Below, one piece after another: positions 17,504-26,488 of a stretch of 64,000 bases of DNA. The position numbers and the translations under genes are program-made. The notes under the pieces were generated by a model that was not told the origin of the DNA, made no database searches, and saw only the letters and a list, made by a program, of their open reading frames with translations. Source of the DNA: Bradyrhizobium sp. AZCC 2176. Its GTDB lineage: Bacteria; Pseudomonadota; Alphaproteobacteria; Rhizobiales; Xanthobacteraceae. Positions within the stretch are counted from its first letter, which is position 1. Every line of letters starts with the position of its first letter. The stretch covers positions 3,348,001 to 3,412,000 of the forward strand of contig NZ_JAZHRX010000001.1 in NCBI RefSeq assembly GCF_036924645.1, read 5' to 3'.

Positions 17504-18493
17504 ATGCGTACCATCGCCCTTATCCTCGCGCCGGCAATCGTGCTTGCAGCGCTCGCAGCGGCTGGGGCTGCCGAGACGTCCGCGCCGTCTCCGATCAAAA
17601 TGGCCGTGTTTCCGTTCGAACTGGAGGATTTCAGCGCCGGGGCCGCCTATATCCCTGCTGATGACTTCGACCGTGAGCAATTGCGGCTTTCGACGGAGGA
17701 AGCCCGTCGGCTGATCGTGGCATCCGGGCGCTACCAACTGGTCGACATCAGCGCTGCGAACGACCAGGCCGCGAAAGCCGGCAAGTTGCGGGATTGCGAC
17801 GGCTGCGAAGCCGAGATCGCCGCCGGCCACGGCGCAGACCAATCGATGATCGGGATCGTCTCGCGCATCACCCGAACGGAATACGCGGTCACCTACCGGA
17901 TTCGCGACGCCAGATCCGGCGCGATCGTCGCGGTCGCGCAGACCGACCTCCGCATGGGCGCCAACGTGGCCTGGAGCCGCGGGGCGCGGTGGCTGATCGA
18001 GAACCGTCTGCTGGCGCAGGCGCAGGACAAGCCACCCGTCTTCGCGGTCGCCGGAATCGAATATATTGACACCTCGGGCGAGGTTATCGATCAAAGCGCC
18101 GACCATGCGCGGCGCCTGCGCGCTTTCGAAGCCTCGCTGCGGACCGATCTGGCGGCGGGCGGAAAGCTGCGAAGTGCCGACCTCGACTGCCCGCCAAACG
18201 CCTGTTCGGTCGGCGACATCGATGTCGGTCAGTTGCTCGGCAAGGCGCAGGCGGCCGGCGTCGACTTTCTCCTGATCGGCAGCGTTCACAAGATGAGCAC
18301 GCTGGTGCAATGGGCGAAATTCGACATCATCGATGTGAAGGCGCGGAAGGTGGTGTTCGATCGCCTCGTCACCTTCCGCGGCGACAATGACGAGGCGTGG
18401 CGCCGCGCGGAAGACTTCATCGTCCGGCAAATCAGGGATCGCGAGGCGGATCTCATGCGCCCCGTGGCAGCAGCCCTTCCTCGATCGCCTTGA
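17504..18493 (+). CDS. Periplasmic protein with two DUF2380/DUF3280-like domains
   Basis: A 329-residue exported protein (signal peptide to about AAGAAETSA). It has two copies of one domain: KMAVFPFELEDFSAG ... RYQLVDIS ... DCDGCEAEIAAGHGADQSMIGIVSRI ... RIRDARSGAIVAV ... WSRGARWLIEN, and FAVAGIEYIDTSGEVIDQ ... LDCPPNACSVGDID ... GVDFLLIGSVHKMS ... IIDVKARKVVFDR ... AWRRAEDFIV. Each keeps a Cys pair in the same place. The domain resembles DUF2380/DUF3280 and the fold of TolB-N/CsgG-like periplasmic proteins, with no known function. It is divergent from the two-component genes. GAGGTGATCC precedes ATG 17504. Confidence 0.7.
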   Translation: MRTIALILAPAIVLAALAAAGAAETSAPSPIKMAVFPFELEDFSAGAAYIPADDFDREQLRLSTEEARRLIVASGRYQLVDISAANDQAAKAGKLRDCDGCEAEIAAGHGADQSMIGIVSRITRTEYAVTYRIRDARSGAIVAVAQTDLRMGANVAWSRGARWLIENRLLAQAQDKPPVFAVAGIEYIDTSGEVIDQSADHARRLRAFEASLRTDLAAGGKLRSADLDCPPNACSVGDIDVGQLLGKAQAAGVDFLLIGSVHKMSTLVQWAKFDIIDVKARKVVFDRLVTFRGDNDEAWRRAEDFIVRQIRDREADLMRPVAAALPRSP

Positions 18494-20219
18494 TCTGCAG
18501 CGCTAAGTGCTTTGAGCCGATCCGGCATTGCGCGAGGCCGCCGGCGATCAGCCAGAGGCCGGGCTGGCCGGTGCGCGTGTACATGTTGCGCAGCTCCTGC
18601 TCCTCGCCGAAGCCCCAGATGGTGCCAACGCGTTTCGCTACCGTCTCGCCGAACAGCTTGCGCACCAGCTCTTCCTGGCGCTTGTAGCCGGTCGCCAGCA
18701 CGACGAGATCGGCGGCAACAGTCTCGCCGCTGTTCATTCTCGCACCATCGCTGACGAACGTGTCGAGATCGGCGAATTGCCTCAGCGCGATGTCGCCTTT
18801 GACGATCAGGTCAGAGCATCCGACGTTGAAATAATAGCCGCCGCCGCGGGTGAGGTATTTGAACTGCCAGCCGGTATTGTCCTCGCCGAAATCGAGCTTG
18901 AAGCCGACGCGCTCCAGGCCGTCGAGCAGTTCCTGATCCAGCGCCTTGGATTTTTCCGCTGTCAGCGCATGGCTCCTGCGCGCCAGCTTGAGCGGCATCG
19001 AGGTTGCGATCAGGTCGTTATCCTCGAGGGTGCCCTCGTTGTAGGGCGCGTAGACCAGTTGCGCCGATGGCTCGATGCTGACGACCAGCGTGGAAGAGCG
19101 CTGGAACAGCGTGACCTCGGCGCCGCTCGAATGCAAATCCTGCGCTATGTCGTGGCCGCTGTTGCCAGTGCCGACCACGATCGCGCGCTTGCCCTTCCAG
19201 TTCTCGCCATCGTCATACTGGCTGGAATGCATCACCTTGCCGGCGAAATCTTTCAGGCCGGGAATTACTGGCACGCTCGGAATGCCGCTGACGCCGGTCG
19301 CCAGCACCACATGGCGCGGCTGCATGGTGCGTTTGGATCCGTCGGCGCGACGCAGCGTCACCGTCCAGCGGTCTTCTTTCTCATCATAGCTGCCGCCCCC
19401 GAATTCGGTCTCGGTCCAGAAATTCAGCTCCATGGCCTCGACATAGGCCTCGAACCAGTTGGCGAGCTTGTCCTTCGGGATATAGGTCGGCCAGTTCGGC
19501 GGGAAATGCAGGTAGGGCAGGTGGTTGACCTGCACCTGGTTGTGCAGCGTCAGCGCGTGATAGCGCTTGCGCCAGTTGTCGCCGATGCGCTTTTCGCGAT
19601 CGACGATCAGCGTATCGACATTCAACTGCTTCAGCCGCGCGGCGATCGAAAGCCCGGATTGGCCGCCGCCGATGACGAGGACGGTTGGATCGCGATCGGC
19701 ATAGCCAGCCGAAGCGTTGCGCAGGTCGAGCCAGTTGGGGCCACGAAAGTCTCGCGAGTACGCGTTGCCGCGAGGCCGATTGACGCCGAGCTGTTCTTCA
19801 AAACCTTTGAGTTCGCCGAGCTCGGTCAGCAGCGTCCAGGCCTTGAGCCGGTTGCCGTCGTCCGCATCCGGAATCAGGCGGATGACGCCGTTGCCGCGGC
19901 CGACCTTGGTCTCGAACCTGAAGATGGCCTCGATCGCGCTGGTGCCGGCGCGCATCACCTTGCGGGGCGCGGCGCGACCGGGGGCAATGGCGAAGCCGCT
20001 CGGCCCCGCACTGCGGGCCAGCGGCGGCAGCGCCTTCAGGATGGCGTCCCTGCCGTTGAGGGTCTGGAGGTTCCAGCTCAGCGCCAGCACGTCACGCCAA
20101 TAGCTGTCGGGATGAAACAGCGTCTTCAGCAGGCCATCGTCGGGTTTTCCGAGCGCTTCCTCGAACTGCGCAAGCCAAGTGTCGGCGGCAACCGAACTGT
20201 CGTCCGTCCTGTCGAGCAT
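18453..20219 (-). CDS. Flavin-containing monooxygenase (FAD/NADPH), with N-terminal NTF2-like domain
   Basis: A 588-residue enzyme. The first ~150 residues look like a SnoaL/NTF2 domain (ALGKPDDGLLKTLFHPDSYWRDVLALS). The FAD site VIGGGQSGLSIAARL starts near 165, the FMO fingerprint FAGKVMHSSQYDDG is near 340, the NADPH site VVGTGNSGHDIAQDL near 360, and ATGYKRQEEL near the end. Such enzymes perform Baeyer-Villiger or N/S-oxygenation. The last 41 bases overlap the tail of the plus-strand gene at 17504. It lies next to genes for acyl-CoA activation and transport, suggesting a catabolic role. Confidence 0.85.
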   Translation of the reverse strand: MLDRTDDSSVAADTWLAQFEEALGKPDDGLLKTLFHPDSYWRDVLALSWNLQTLNGRDAILKALPPLARSAGPSGFAIAPGRAAPRKVMRAGTSAIEAIFRFETKVGRGNGVIRLIPDADDGNRLKAWTLLTELGELKGFEEQLGVNRPRGNAYSRDFRGPNWLDLRNASAGYADRDPTVLVIGGGQSGLSIAARLKQLNVDTLIVDREKRIGDNWRKRYHALTLHNQVQVNHLPYLHFPPNWPTYIPKDKLANWFEAYVEAMELNFWTETEFGGGSYDEKEDRWTVTLRRADGSKRTMQPRHVVLATGVSGIPSVPVIPGLKDFAGKVMHSSQYDDGENWKGKRAIVVGTGNSGHDIAQDLHSSGAEVTLFQRSSTLVVSIEPSAQLVYAPYNEGTLEDNDLIATSMPLKLARRSHALTAEKSKALDQELLDGLERVGFKLDFGEDNTGWQFKYLTRGGGYYFNVGCSDLIVKGDIALRQFADLDTFVSDGARMNSGETVAADLVVLATGYKRQEELVRKLFGETVAKRVGTIWGFGEEQELRNMYTRTGQPGLWLIAGGLAQCRIGSKHLALQIKAIEEGLLPRGA

Positions 20220-20326
20220 GGGCCTTTCCCATCACCAGCCGTCTTCGCGGCGTTTCCCAGTCCTGCGAGCCTATACCCATTCGGGACGGCGCAGAATGGG
20301 CGTGAGGAGATATCGGTCATGCGCCG

Positions 20327-21419
20327 CTACAGCGACAGGATGAGCCCCTGATCCGGCGGCACGCGGCCGTTGAGAGTGTCGAGATAGGCGCGTTGAACTG
20401 CGCCGGGGCCATGGGCCCCGATGACCGTCACCCATCGATCCAGCATCGGGACGAAGGTGGACCACGCCGCGCCGAACCGCATGTCGACGCCGCCCGGTCC
20501 CCATTCCCTGGCGCGCGTGCGGATATGGTCCGGCGCGAAGAAAAATTGGGGCTTGGCGCCCGGCAGCGCCTGCGCCGGTTCATCAGGCGATGACTTGCGA
20601 TGCGTGAGCCCGATGATTCCGCTATATTTCATTTGCTCGCCGAAGTGCCGGTGCAGCAACGCGCGTAACGGGCTGTTGCCCGCCATATCGACATACGCGA
20701 CCGCGGAATTCGCCGACAGCGCGCTTACGTTGTCATAGGGTCACGACCTCGTCGTAGCAGCCCAGCGAATTGACGAAGCCGGTGTTGCCCGCTGACGTCA
20801 GCCCGATCACCTTGATGCCGTTGGCTCTGGCATGCAGTAGATGCGCGAGACCGTAGGCCGTCTTGCTTGAAGCCGAGGAGAGCATCACGCTTTTCGCGCC
20901 ATAAAATTCGTTCTCGGCGAGAAAGTCGTCAACCAGGAACGACAGCATGAACAAGGGGCGCAGCAGCGCCTGATAGTCGCCCTGCTTACCGGCAAACGCC
21001 GGATCGCCGCCGACGCGCGCATAGGCGTTGTAGACCGGCGCCACGCCTTGCCGGTGCGCGGCGGCGTCGCGCAGGCCGCGCTTAGAGACGTCGGCCGCTT
21101 CGATGACAAGATGCGTCGCCATCGGGAAGTAGCCGAACAGCGTCTCGCCGGCGGCAATCCCGGGATGCTTCGAGGCAATCACCTCGCCAAATCCCCACAC
21201 CGGAACGTTGCCGAAACCTGCGGGCGCCGGGAATAGGTGCCAATACTTCAGATGATCGCCGAGCACGGCGTAAGTAATGTTGTTGGCGGTGAAGGCGAAG
21301 CGCGTGATCTTCACCAGCAGCGCTTCATCGGGCAAGGCCGCCGCATCGGGCAGTTGCGTTTCGATCACCTTGCATTGCTGCAGATCGTTGCGGGCAACGA
21401 CGAAGTCGGTGGATTGCAT
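20327..21419 (-). pseudogene. DUF2855-family protein, broken by a one-base frameshift
   Basis: The first 228 residues (MQSTDFVVARNDLQQCK ... FTANNITYAVLGD ... SSASSKTAYGLAHLL ... GCYDEVVTL) and a second frame from 20686 (MAGNSPLRALLHRHFGEQMKYSG) are two parts of one DUF2855 protein, a medium-chain-dehydrogenase-like family of about 360 residues. At about 20739 the run ACCC should be ACC: removing one C joins VVT to YDNVSALSANSAVAYVDMAGN in frame. The family has an MDR-like fold but no assigned reaction. The break is either decay or a homopolymer sequencing error; if the latter, the gene is intact. Confidence 0.8.
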
Positions 21420-21524
21420 TGTTTCGATCCCTGCTTCTCAGATGCAGCAATCTTTGCGCCGTCCGATGACCGTTTTGCAACAGCAATGACGTTTAAAACG
21501 CTGTTCGATTTGGATGGCAGAATG

Positions 21525-21617
21525 CTTCCTCGTCATCGCGAGGAGCGAAGCGACGAAGCAATCCATCTATCCCCGCGCTGAGAGATGGATTGCTTCGCTT
21601 CGCTCGCAATGACGCGG
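21525..21617. repeat. Dispersed palindromic repeat, family A copy 1
   Basis: CGTCATCGCGAGGAGCGAAGCGACGAAGCAATCCATCT and its near complement AGATGGATTGCTTCGCTTCGCTCGCAATGACG flank a short spacer, giving a long stem. A close copy lies at 59561-59645. This is the typical extragenic palindrome of Bradyrhizobium-type genomes. It sits between the DUF2855 and acyl-CoA synthetase genes. Confidence 0.75.
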
Positions 21618-21637
21618 AGGGTGCGGAAGGTGATCCC

Positions 21638-23170
21638 TCACGCCATCGCGCGCAGTTTACCCTCGGCATGCAGATCGCGAAGCTTGCGCTTGAAGATCTT
21701 GCCCGTCGCCTCGCGCGGCATCGCGTCCATGAACTGGATGTCCTTTGGCACCTTGAAGTTGGCGAGACGTCCGCGCAAGAACTCCTGCACCGCGGCCGGT
21801 GACAGTGCGGCATCCGCCTCCGGCTCGATGCAGGCGAACAGCCGCTCACCGAACTCGTCGTCGGGCACGCCGAACACCGCGCAGTCACGCACGCCGTCCA
21901 TGCCGATCAGCGCGTTCTCGATCTCCGCCGGGTAGATGTTGACGCCGCCCGAGATTACCATGTCGCGCTTGCGGTCGCACAGGAACAGGTAGCCGTCTTC
22001 GTCCAGGTAGCCGACATCGCCGACACTGACGAGGCCGTCGCGGCCGGCTTCAGCCCGCGCCTCGGCCTTGCCGTGATAGTCGAAATCCGGCACCGACATC
22101 TGCCGCATGAAGATCTCGCCGGGTTCGCTGACGCCGCACTGCGAACCGTCCGGCCGGAAGATTTTGACGACACCGCCTTCGATGGCGCGGCCGACGGTGC
22201 CGGGTTTTGCCAGCGCCTCGTTGGCCGAGTGCCACACCGGAATCCCGGTTTCGGTCGAGCCAAAATATTCGTTGATGACCGGTCCCCACCATTCGATCAT
22301 GGCGCGCTTGACCTGCGGCGGGCAGGGCGCCGCGCCGTGCACGATGAAGCGCAGCGACGACAGATCGTAGCGCCGCTTCACCTCATCAGGCAGCCGCAGC
22401 AGGCGGACGAACATGGTCGGCACCATGTGCATGTGGGTCACACGGTGGCGCTCGATCAGTTGCAGCATGTCCTCGGGATCGAAGCGCGGTTCGAGCACGA
22501 TTCTGCAAGCACTGCGGAACGCCAGCATGCCGTACGAGTTCGGCGCCGAATGATACATCGGCCCGTTCATCAGGATCACCTGATCCTCGTTCGGCTTCAC
22601 GCCATAGGCGATGCCGCCGACGCGCACCGAGGCCGCGGCCTGTTCCGGCGTCATCGGCTTGCGGCGCACGCCCTTGGGCAAGCCGGTCGTTCCCGACGTG
22701 TAGAACATTGGCGCGCTGCCGATCGCGGCTTCCTGCAACGGTGCATGCGTGTCGCGCCAGCGCTCCCAGTCGGTCATGCCATCGGGGACTTGCGTCAGCG
22801 CGGGCGCAACGTTGAACGCGGCGGCGATTTCCGGCGGCGTGGGCACCACCAGTAGCCGCACATCGCCGGGCAGGCCATGGTTGATCTGCGGCAGCAGGTC
22901 GGCGTGGCAGACCAGTATTTTGGCGCCGCTGTCGGCGAGGATATAGGCGACTTCGTCGGCCTTCAGATGCCAGTTGATCGGCACCACCGGGCTGCCCAGT
23001 GCGGCCGCGCCGCCTGAGACTTCGAAGAACGCAAAATCGTTGCGCAGCATCATGCCGACTGGCGTTCCACCACGGATGCCGAGCGCCCTGAAGCCCGCCG
23101 CCGCCCGCGCGATGCGGGCGTGGATATCGGGATAGCTGATCTGGCGTTCGCCGCCGATGATCGATGTCAT
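21638..23170 (-). CDS. Acyl-CoA synthetase (AMP-forming, ANL superfamily)
   Basis: A 510-residue adenylate-forming ligase. The ATP loop is FYTSGTTGLPKGV (about 170), the A5 motif YFGSTETG, A7 region SVGDVGYLDEDGYLFLCDRKRDMVISGGVNIYPAEIE, and the C-terminal catalytic Lys in PREATGKIFKRKLR. It activates a carboxylic acid to its CoA thioester; substrate unknown, probably aromatic or medium-chain. Its ATG overlaps the stop of the binding protein gene by four bases (ATGA), so the two are co-transcribed. Confidence 0.88.
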   Translation of the reverse strand: MTSIIGGERQISYPDIHARIARAAAGFRALGIRGGTPVGMMLRNDFAFFEVSGGAAALGSPVVPINWHLKADEVAYILADSGAKILVCHADLLPQINHGLPGDVRLLVVPTPPEIAAAFNVAPALTQVPDGMTDWERWRDTHAPLQEAAIGSAPMFYTSGTTGLPKGVRRKPMTPEQAAASVRVGGIAYGVKPNEDQVILMNGPMYHSAPNSYGMLAFRSACRIVLEPRFDPEDMLQLIERHRVTHMHMVPTMFVRLLRLPDEVKRRYDLSSLRFIVHGAAPCPPQVKRAMIEWWGPVINEYFGSTETGIPVWHSANEALAKPGTVGRAIEGGVVKIFRPDGSQCGVSEPGEIFMRQMSVPDFDYHGKAEARAEAGRDGLVSVGDVGYLDEDGYLFLCDRKRDMVISGGVNIYPAEIENALIGMDGVRDCAVFGVPDDEFGERLFACIEPEADAALSPAAVQEFLRGRLANFKVPKDIQFMDAMPREATGKIFKRKLRDLHAEGKLRAMA

Positions 23171-24363
23171 TTTTCCTCTCGGTCGTCCAGAATTTCACCG
23201 AATCCGACCCAACTCTTGCCGTCGAAGCGACGCAGCCTCAATTGCTGGAACGGCAGATAGTCGTCGGCATCGGTCGATACCGTGATGCCCGGCAGCAACA
23301 GCGGCAACGGCACCTCGCGCAGCGACGCCGCCTGTTTCATGATGTTCTCGCGGCTGAGATCGCCCTTGCAGGCCATCAGAACCTTCACCATGAGGTTGGC
23401 GTAATGATAGCCGGCAGCGTAGTTCGAATTGGTCAGATCCGCATTCGGCAGATATTGCTTCATGAAGGCGAAATATTCCTTCACGCCGGGGTCATTGGCC
23501 CATTGCGCGTCCAGCGTGTCCTTCACGTTGCTGGATGAGATCAGGCCGACGGCGTTCTCCAGGCCGGCCGGTTCCAGGAACGAGATCGATGACGCCGAGG
23601 TCGGCACAAAGAACAGGTCAGGCTTCCAGTTGATCTCGGCCACGCCCTTGATCATCTGCGAGGTGAATTTGCCGAGCACGACGCCGAACATCACGTTGGC
23701 GCCGGAGGCCTTCAGCGTCGCAAGCTGCGAACTGACGGTCGGCGCGCTGGTCTCGTAGGTTGCTTCCGACACGATCATGGTCGCGGCCTTGTCTCCCAGG
23801 CCGCGCTTGAAGCCGGCGACGTAATCACGGCCGAAATCGTCGTTTTGCGAAAGGATGGCGATTTTGGCGTCAGGCTTGGTCCGCAGGATATGCTTGGCAT
23901 AGACGACGCCCTCGGACTGGTAGGCCGCCATTCCCGGCATGGTCCAGCGGAAATTCTTCGGGTCGGCCCATTTGGTCGCGCCGCTCAGCACGAAGAGCTG
24001 CGGCACCTTCTTGCCGTTGAGGTAGCGATGCACCGCGTTGTTGGTGGCGGTCCCGAGCGAACCGAACATCAGCAGCACTTCCTCCTGTTCGACGAGTTTT
24101 CGGGTCTGCTCGACCGTCTTGGGCGGCGAGTAGGCGTCGTCGAGGCTGATGAACTTGATCTTGCGGCCGTTGATGCCGCCCTCAGTGTTGATCTTCTCGA
24201 AATAGGCCTCCTGCGCCCGGCCGATGATGCCGAAGCCGGATGCCGGGCCGCTGTAGGGCAGCGTCTGGCCGATGCGGATCTCGTCCTTGTCGCCCTCGGC
24301 GAGAGCGGCAGTACTTGCCAACAACGCGAATGCGATCGTCAATAAAGGTCGCGACACTCTCAT
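23167..24363 (-). CDS. ABC transporter substrate-binding protein, branched-chain amino acid type
   Basis: A 398-residue periplasmic binding protein of the LivJ/LivK class (Peripla_BP_6). It has a signal peptide (LLTIAFALLASTAALAEG) and the typical strands IRIGQTLPYSGPASGFG, INGRKIKFISLDDAYSPPKTVEQTRKLVE and KIAILSQNDDFGRDY. These often carry aromatic or aliphatic acids as well as amino acids. GGAGGGACGG precedes ATG 24363. No permease or ATPase gene of the transporter is in the window, so it is either an orphan or feeds a system encoded elsewhere. Confidence 0.88.
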   Translation of the reverse strand: MRVSRPLLTIAFALLASTAALAEGDKDEIRIGQTLPYSGPASGFGIIGRAQEAYFEKINTEGGINGRKIKFISLDDAYSPPKTVEQTRKLVEQEEVLLMFGSLGTATNNAVHRYLNGKKVPQLFVLSGATKWADPKNFRWTMPGMAAYQSEGVVYAKHILRTKPDAKIAILSQNDDFGRDYVAGFKRGLGDKAATMIVSEATYETSAPTVSSQLATLKASGANVMFGVVLGKFTSQMIKGVAEINWKPDLFFVPTSASSISFLEPAGLENAVGLISSSNVKDTLDAQWANDPGVKEYFAFMKQYLPNADLTNSNYAAGYHYANLMVKVLMACKGDLSRENIMKQAASLREVPLPLLLPGITVSTDADDYLPFQQLRLRRFDGKSWVGFGEILDDREEK

Positions 24364-24418
24364 TGTTTCCGTCCCTCCGTTTTGTTTTATTCGATTGGCT
24401 GTTGGAAACCGTCGCGTC

Positions 24419-25393
24419 TTAGGCGCGCGCTCGGTTGAGAAAGTCACTGCGAGCCTCGGTGAATTCGGACTTCAACCGCTCGACCAGTTCGGCGACCGGC
24501 GGCGCATCCGCAATCTGGCCGATGCCCTGGCCGGAGCCCCAGATGTCGCGCCACGCCTTGGCCTTGGTATTGCCGCCGGAGCCGAAATTCATCTTCGACT
24601 TGTCGCTTTGCGGCAGATTGGCGGGATCGAGGCCAGCGGCCACGATCGAGGGGCCGAGATAATTGCCGTGCACGCCGGTGAACAGGTTGGAATAGACGAT
24701 GTCCTCGGCCGCATGTTTAGTCAGCGCGGCCTTGTAGGCCGCATCGGCGTTGGCTTCCGCGGTCGCAATGAAGCGCGTGCCCATGTAGGCCATGTCGGCG
24801 CCGAGCGCGAGCGCCGATGCAATGCTCCAGCCATCGGAAATCGCGCCCGACAGCAGGACTGTCCCCTTGAACCATTGCTTCACCTCGCGCAGCAGCGCGA
24901 ACGGCGACAGCGTGCCGGCATGTCCGCCGGCGCCGGCGCAAACCAGAATGAGGCCGTCGACGCCGTGCTCGGCGGCTTTCCGCGCATGCTTGACGTTGAT
25001 CACGTCATGGAAAACCACGCCGCCATAGGAATGCGCGGCCTCGACGATTTCGATCGGCGGCCGCAGCGAGGTGATGATGATCGGAACCTGGTGCTTCACG
25101 CAGGTCTCCATATCCTTCATCAGCCGGTCGTTGGAAGCGTGGCAGATCTGGTTGACCGCATAGGGCGCGACCTTCTTCTCCGGATGCAACGCCTTGTACT
25201 CGCCAAGCTCGCTCTCGATTCGGCTCAGCCACTCGTCGAGTTTCTCCACGGGACGGGCGTTCAGCGCCGGGAACGAGCCGACGATGCCGGCCTTGCACTG
25301 GGCGATCACGAGTTCCGGACCGGAGACGATGAACAGCGGCGAGCCGACCACCGGCAGTTCGAGCGAATCGGCAAGCGAAGCGGGCAACGGCAT
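24419..25393 (-). CDS. Nitronate monooxygenase-type FMN enzyme
   Basis: A 324-residue TIM-barrel flavoprotein. The FMN-binding segments ILVCAGAGGHAGTLSP, LLSGAISDGWSIASALALGADMAYMGTRF are those of nitronate monooxygenase/2-nitropropane dioxygenase. These enzymes oxidise nitronates or, in relatives, reduce enoyl substrates. The catalytic His is probably in GGHAG. It is upstream of the binding protein and acyl-CoA synthetase on the same strand, and divergent from the LysR at 25601, which may control the run. Confidence 0.85.
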   Translation of the reverse strand: MPLPASLADSLELPVVGSPLFIVSGPELVIAQCKAGIVGSFPALNARPVEKLDEWLSRIESELGEYKALHPEKKVAPYAVNQICHASNDRLMKDMETCVKHQVPIIITSLRPPIEIVEAAHSYGGVVFHDVINVKHARKAAEHGVDGLILVCAGAGGHAGTLSPFALLREVKQWFKGTVLLSGAISDGWSIASALALGADMAYMGTRFIATAEANADAAYKAALTKHAAEDIVYSNLFTGVHGNYLGPSIVAAGLDPANLPQSDKSKMNFGSGGNTKAKAWRDIWGSGQGIGQIADAPPVAELVERLKSEFTEARSDFLNRARA

Positions 25394-25600
25394 TCGGTTT
25401 CCTCCCTTGATCGCGCAAGGCCGGTAACGTCCGGAGCGCGTCTGTTGCTGTTGATTTGCGAGCGTCGGGCCGGGCGAAGCCGCTGGCCCTGCACTTATTG
25501 CCGTTCATTATAGGACTGGACGGGAGGCCTCGGCCGTTCAATATTGAACAGGAAACTCGTCAGGAATGAACAGAGCTGCGGCGGCGCGGCGGAGGAGCCG

Positions 25601-26488
25601 ATGGACTGGGACCTGTGCAAGACCTTTGTCGCGGTGGCCGAGACCCGCAGCTTCGCCGCCGCCGCGCGGCGCTTGCGCTCCAGCCATCCGACGGTCGGCC
25701 GCAAGGTCGCCGAGCTGGAGGGCCAGCTCGGCATTCCGCTGTTCGCGCGATCCAACGACGGCCTGTCGCTGACCGCGCAGGGCCGGAAATTTCACGAGCA
25801 TGTCGAGGCGATGGCGGCGGCGGCGTTGCGCGCCGAAGCGGCGGTTTCGGCGACCGGCGCGCAGGCGAGGGGCGTTGTGAAACTGTCGATTGGTTCGACG
25901 CTTGCCTCGCACTGGCTGATGCCGCGGCTCGGTCCGTTCCTGCGCGCGCATGACCATATCCAGCTTGAGATCATCACCCATCCCTATCCGGCCAGCGTGC
26001 GCCGCCGCGAGGCCGATGTCGTGCTGCGCCCGGTCGATAGCGGCGAGGAGAATTTGATCGGGCGCAAAGTCGGCCGGCTCGGCACCGGCTTCTACGCCTC
26101 GCGGGATTACGCCGCGCGGCGGCGGCTCCCCGAACGGCGCGACGAATGGAAGGGGCACAGCGTCATCGGCTTCGCCGACCGATTGTCGAACGAGCGTCTG
26201 GCGCGCTGGAGCGATGCGATCACGCGGCAGGGCTCGATGGTGATGCGTTGCTCGTCGCAAGGCGACATGCTCGCCGCGGCGCGCGCGGGCCTTGGGATTT
26301 CAACGCTGTCGTGCTTTGTCGCGGCCGCCTATCCGGATCTCGTCCGCGTCGCCCCACAGAAGCTCGCCAGCGTGGCCGACCTCTGGCTGCTCGCGCATCC
26401 CGATCTGGTCGAACTCCCCGCGGTACGCGCCGTGATCGATTTCGTCACGGCTTCCGCGCGCGAGGATCGGGTACGACTGCGGGGATGA
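25601..26488 (+). CDS. LysR-type transcriptional regulator
   Basis: A 295-residue LysR protein with helix-turn-helix MDWDLCKTFVAVAETRSFAAAARRLRSSHPTVGRKVAELEGQLGIPLFAR and an effector domain from about residue 90 (RREADVVLRP, AAARAGLGISTLSCF). ATG 25601 follows GGAGGAG, better than the upstream ATG 25544. It is divergent from the nitronate monooxygenase gene, so it probably regulates the catabolic genes at 20-25 kb. The last 44 bases overlap the alkA-like gene tail. Confidence 0.85.
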   Translation: MDWDLCKTFVAVAETRSFAAAARRLRSSHPTVGRKVAELEGQLGIPLFARSNDGLSLTAQGRKFHEHVEAMAAAALRAEAAVSATGAQARGVVKLSIGSTLASHWLMPRLGPFLRAHDHIQLEIITHPYPASVRRREADVVLRPVDSGEENLIGRKVGRLGTGFYASRDYAARRRLPERRDEWKGHSVIGFADRLSNERLARWSDAITRQGSMVMRCSSQGDMLAAARAGLGISTLSCFVAAAYPDLVRVAPQKLASVADLWLLAHPDLVELPAVRAVIDFVTASAREDRVRLRG

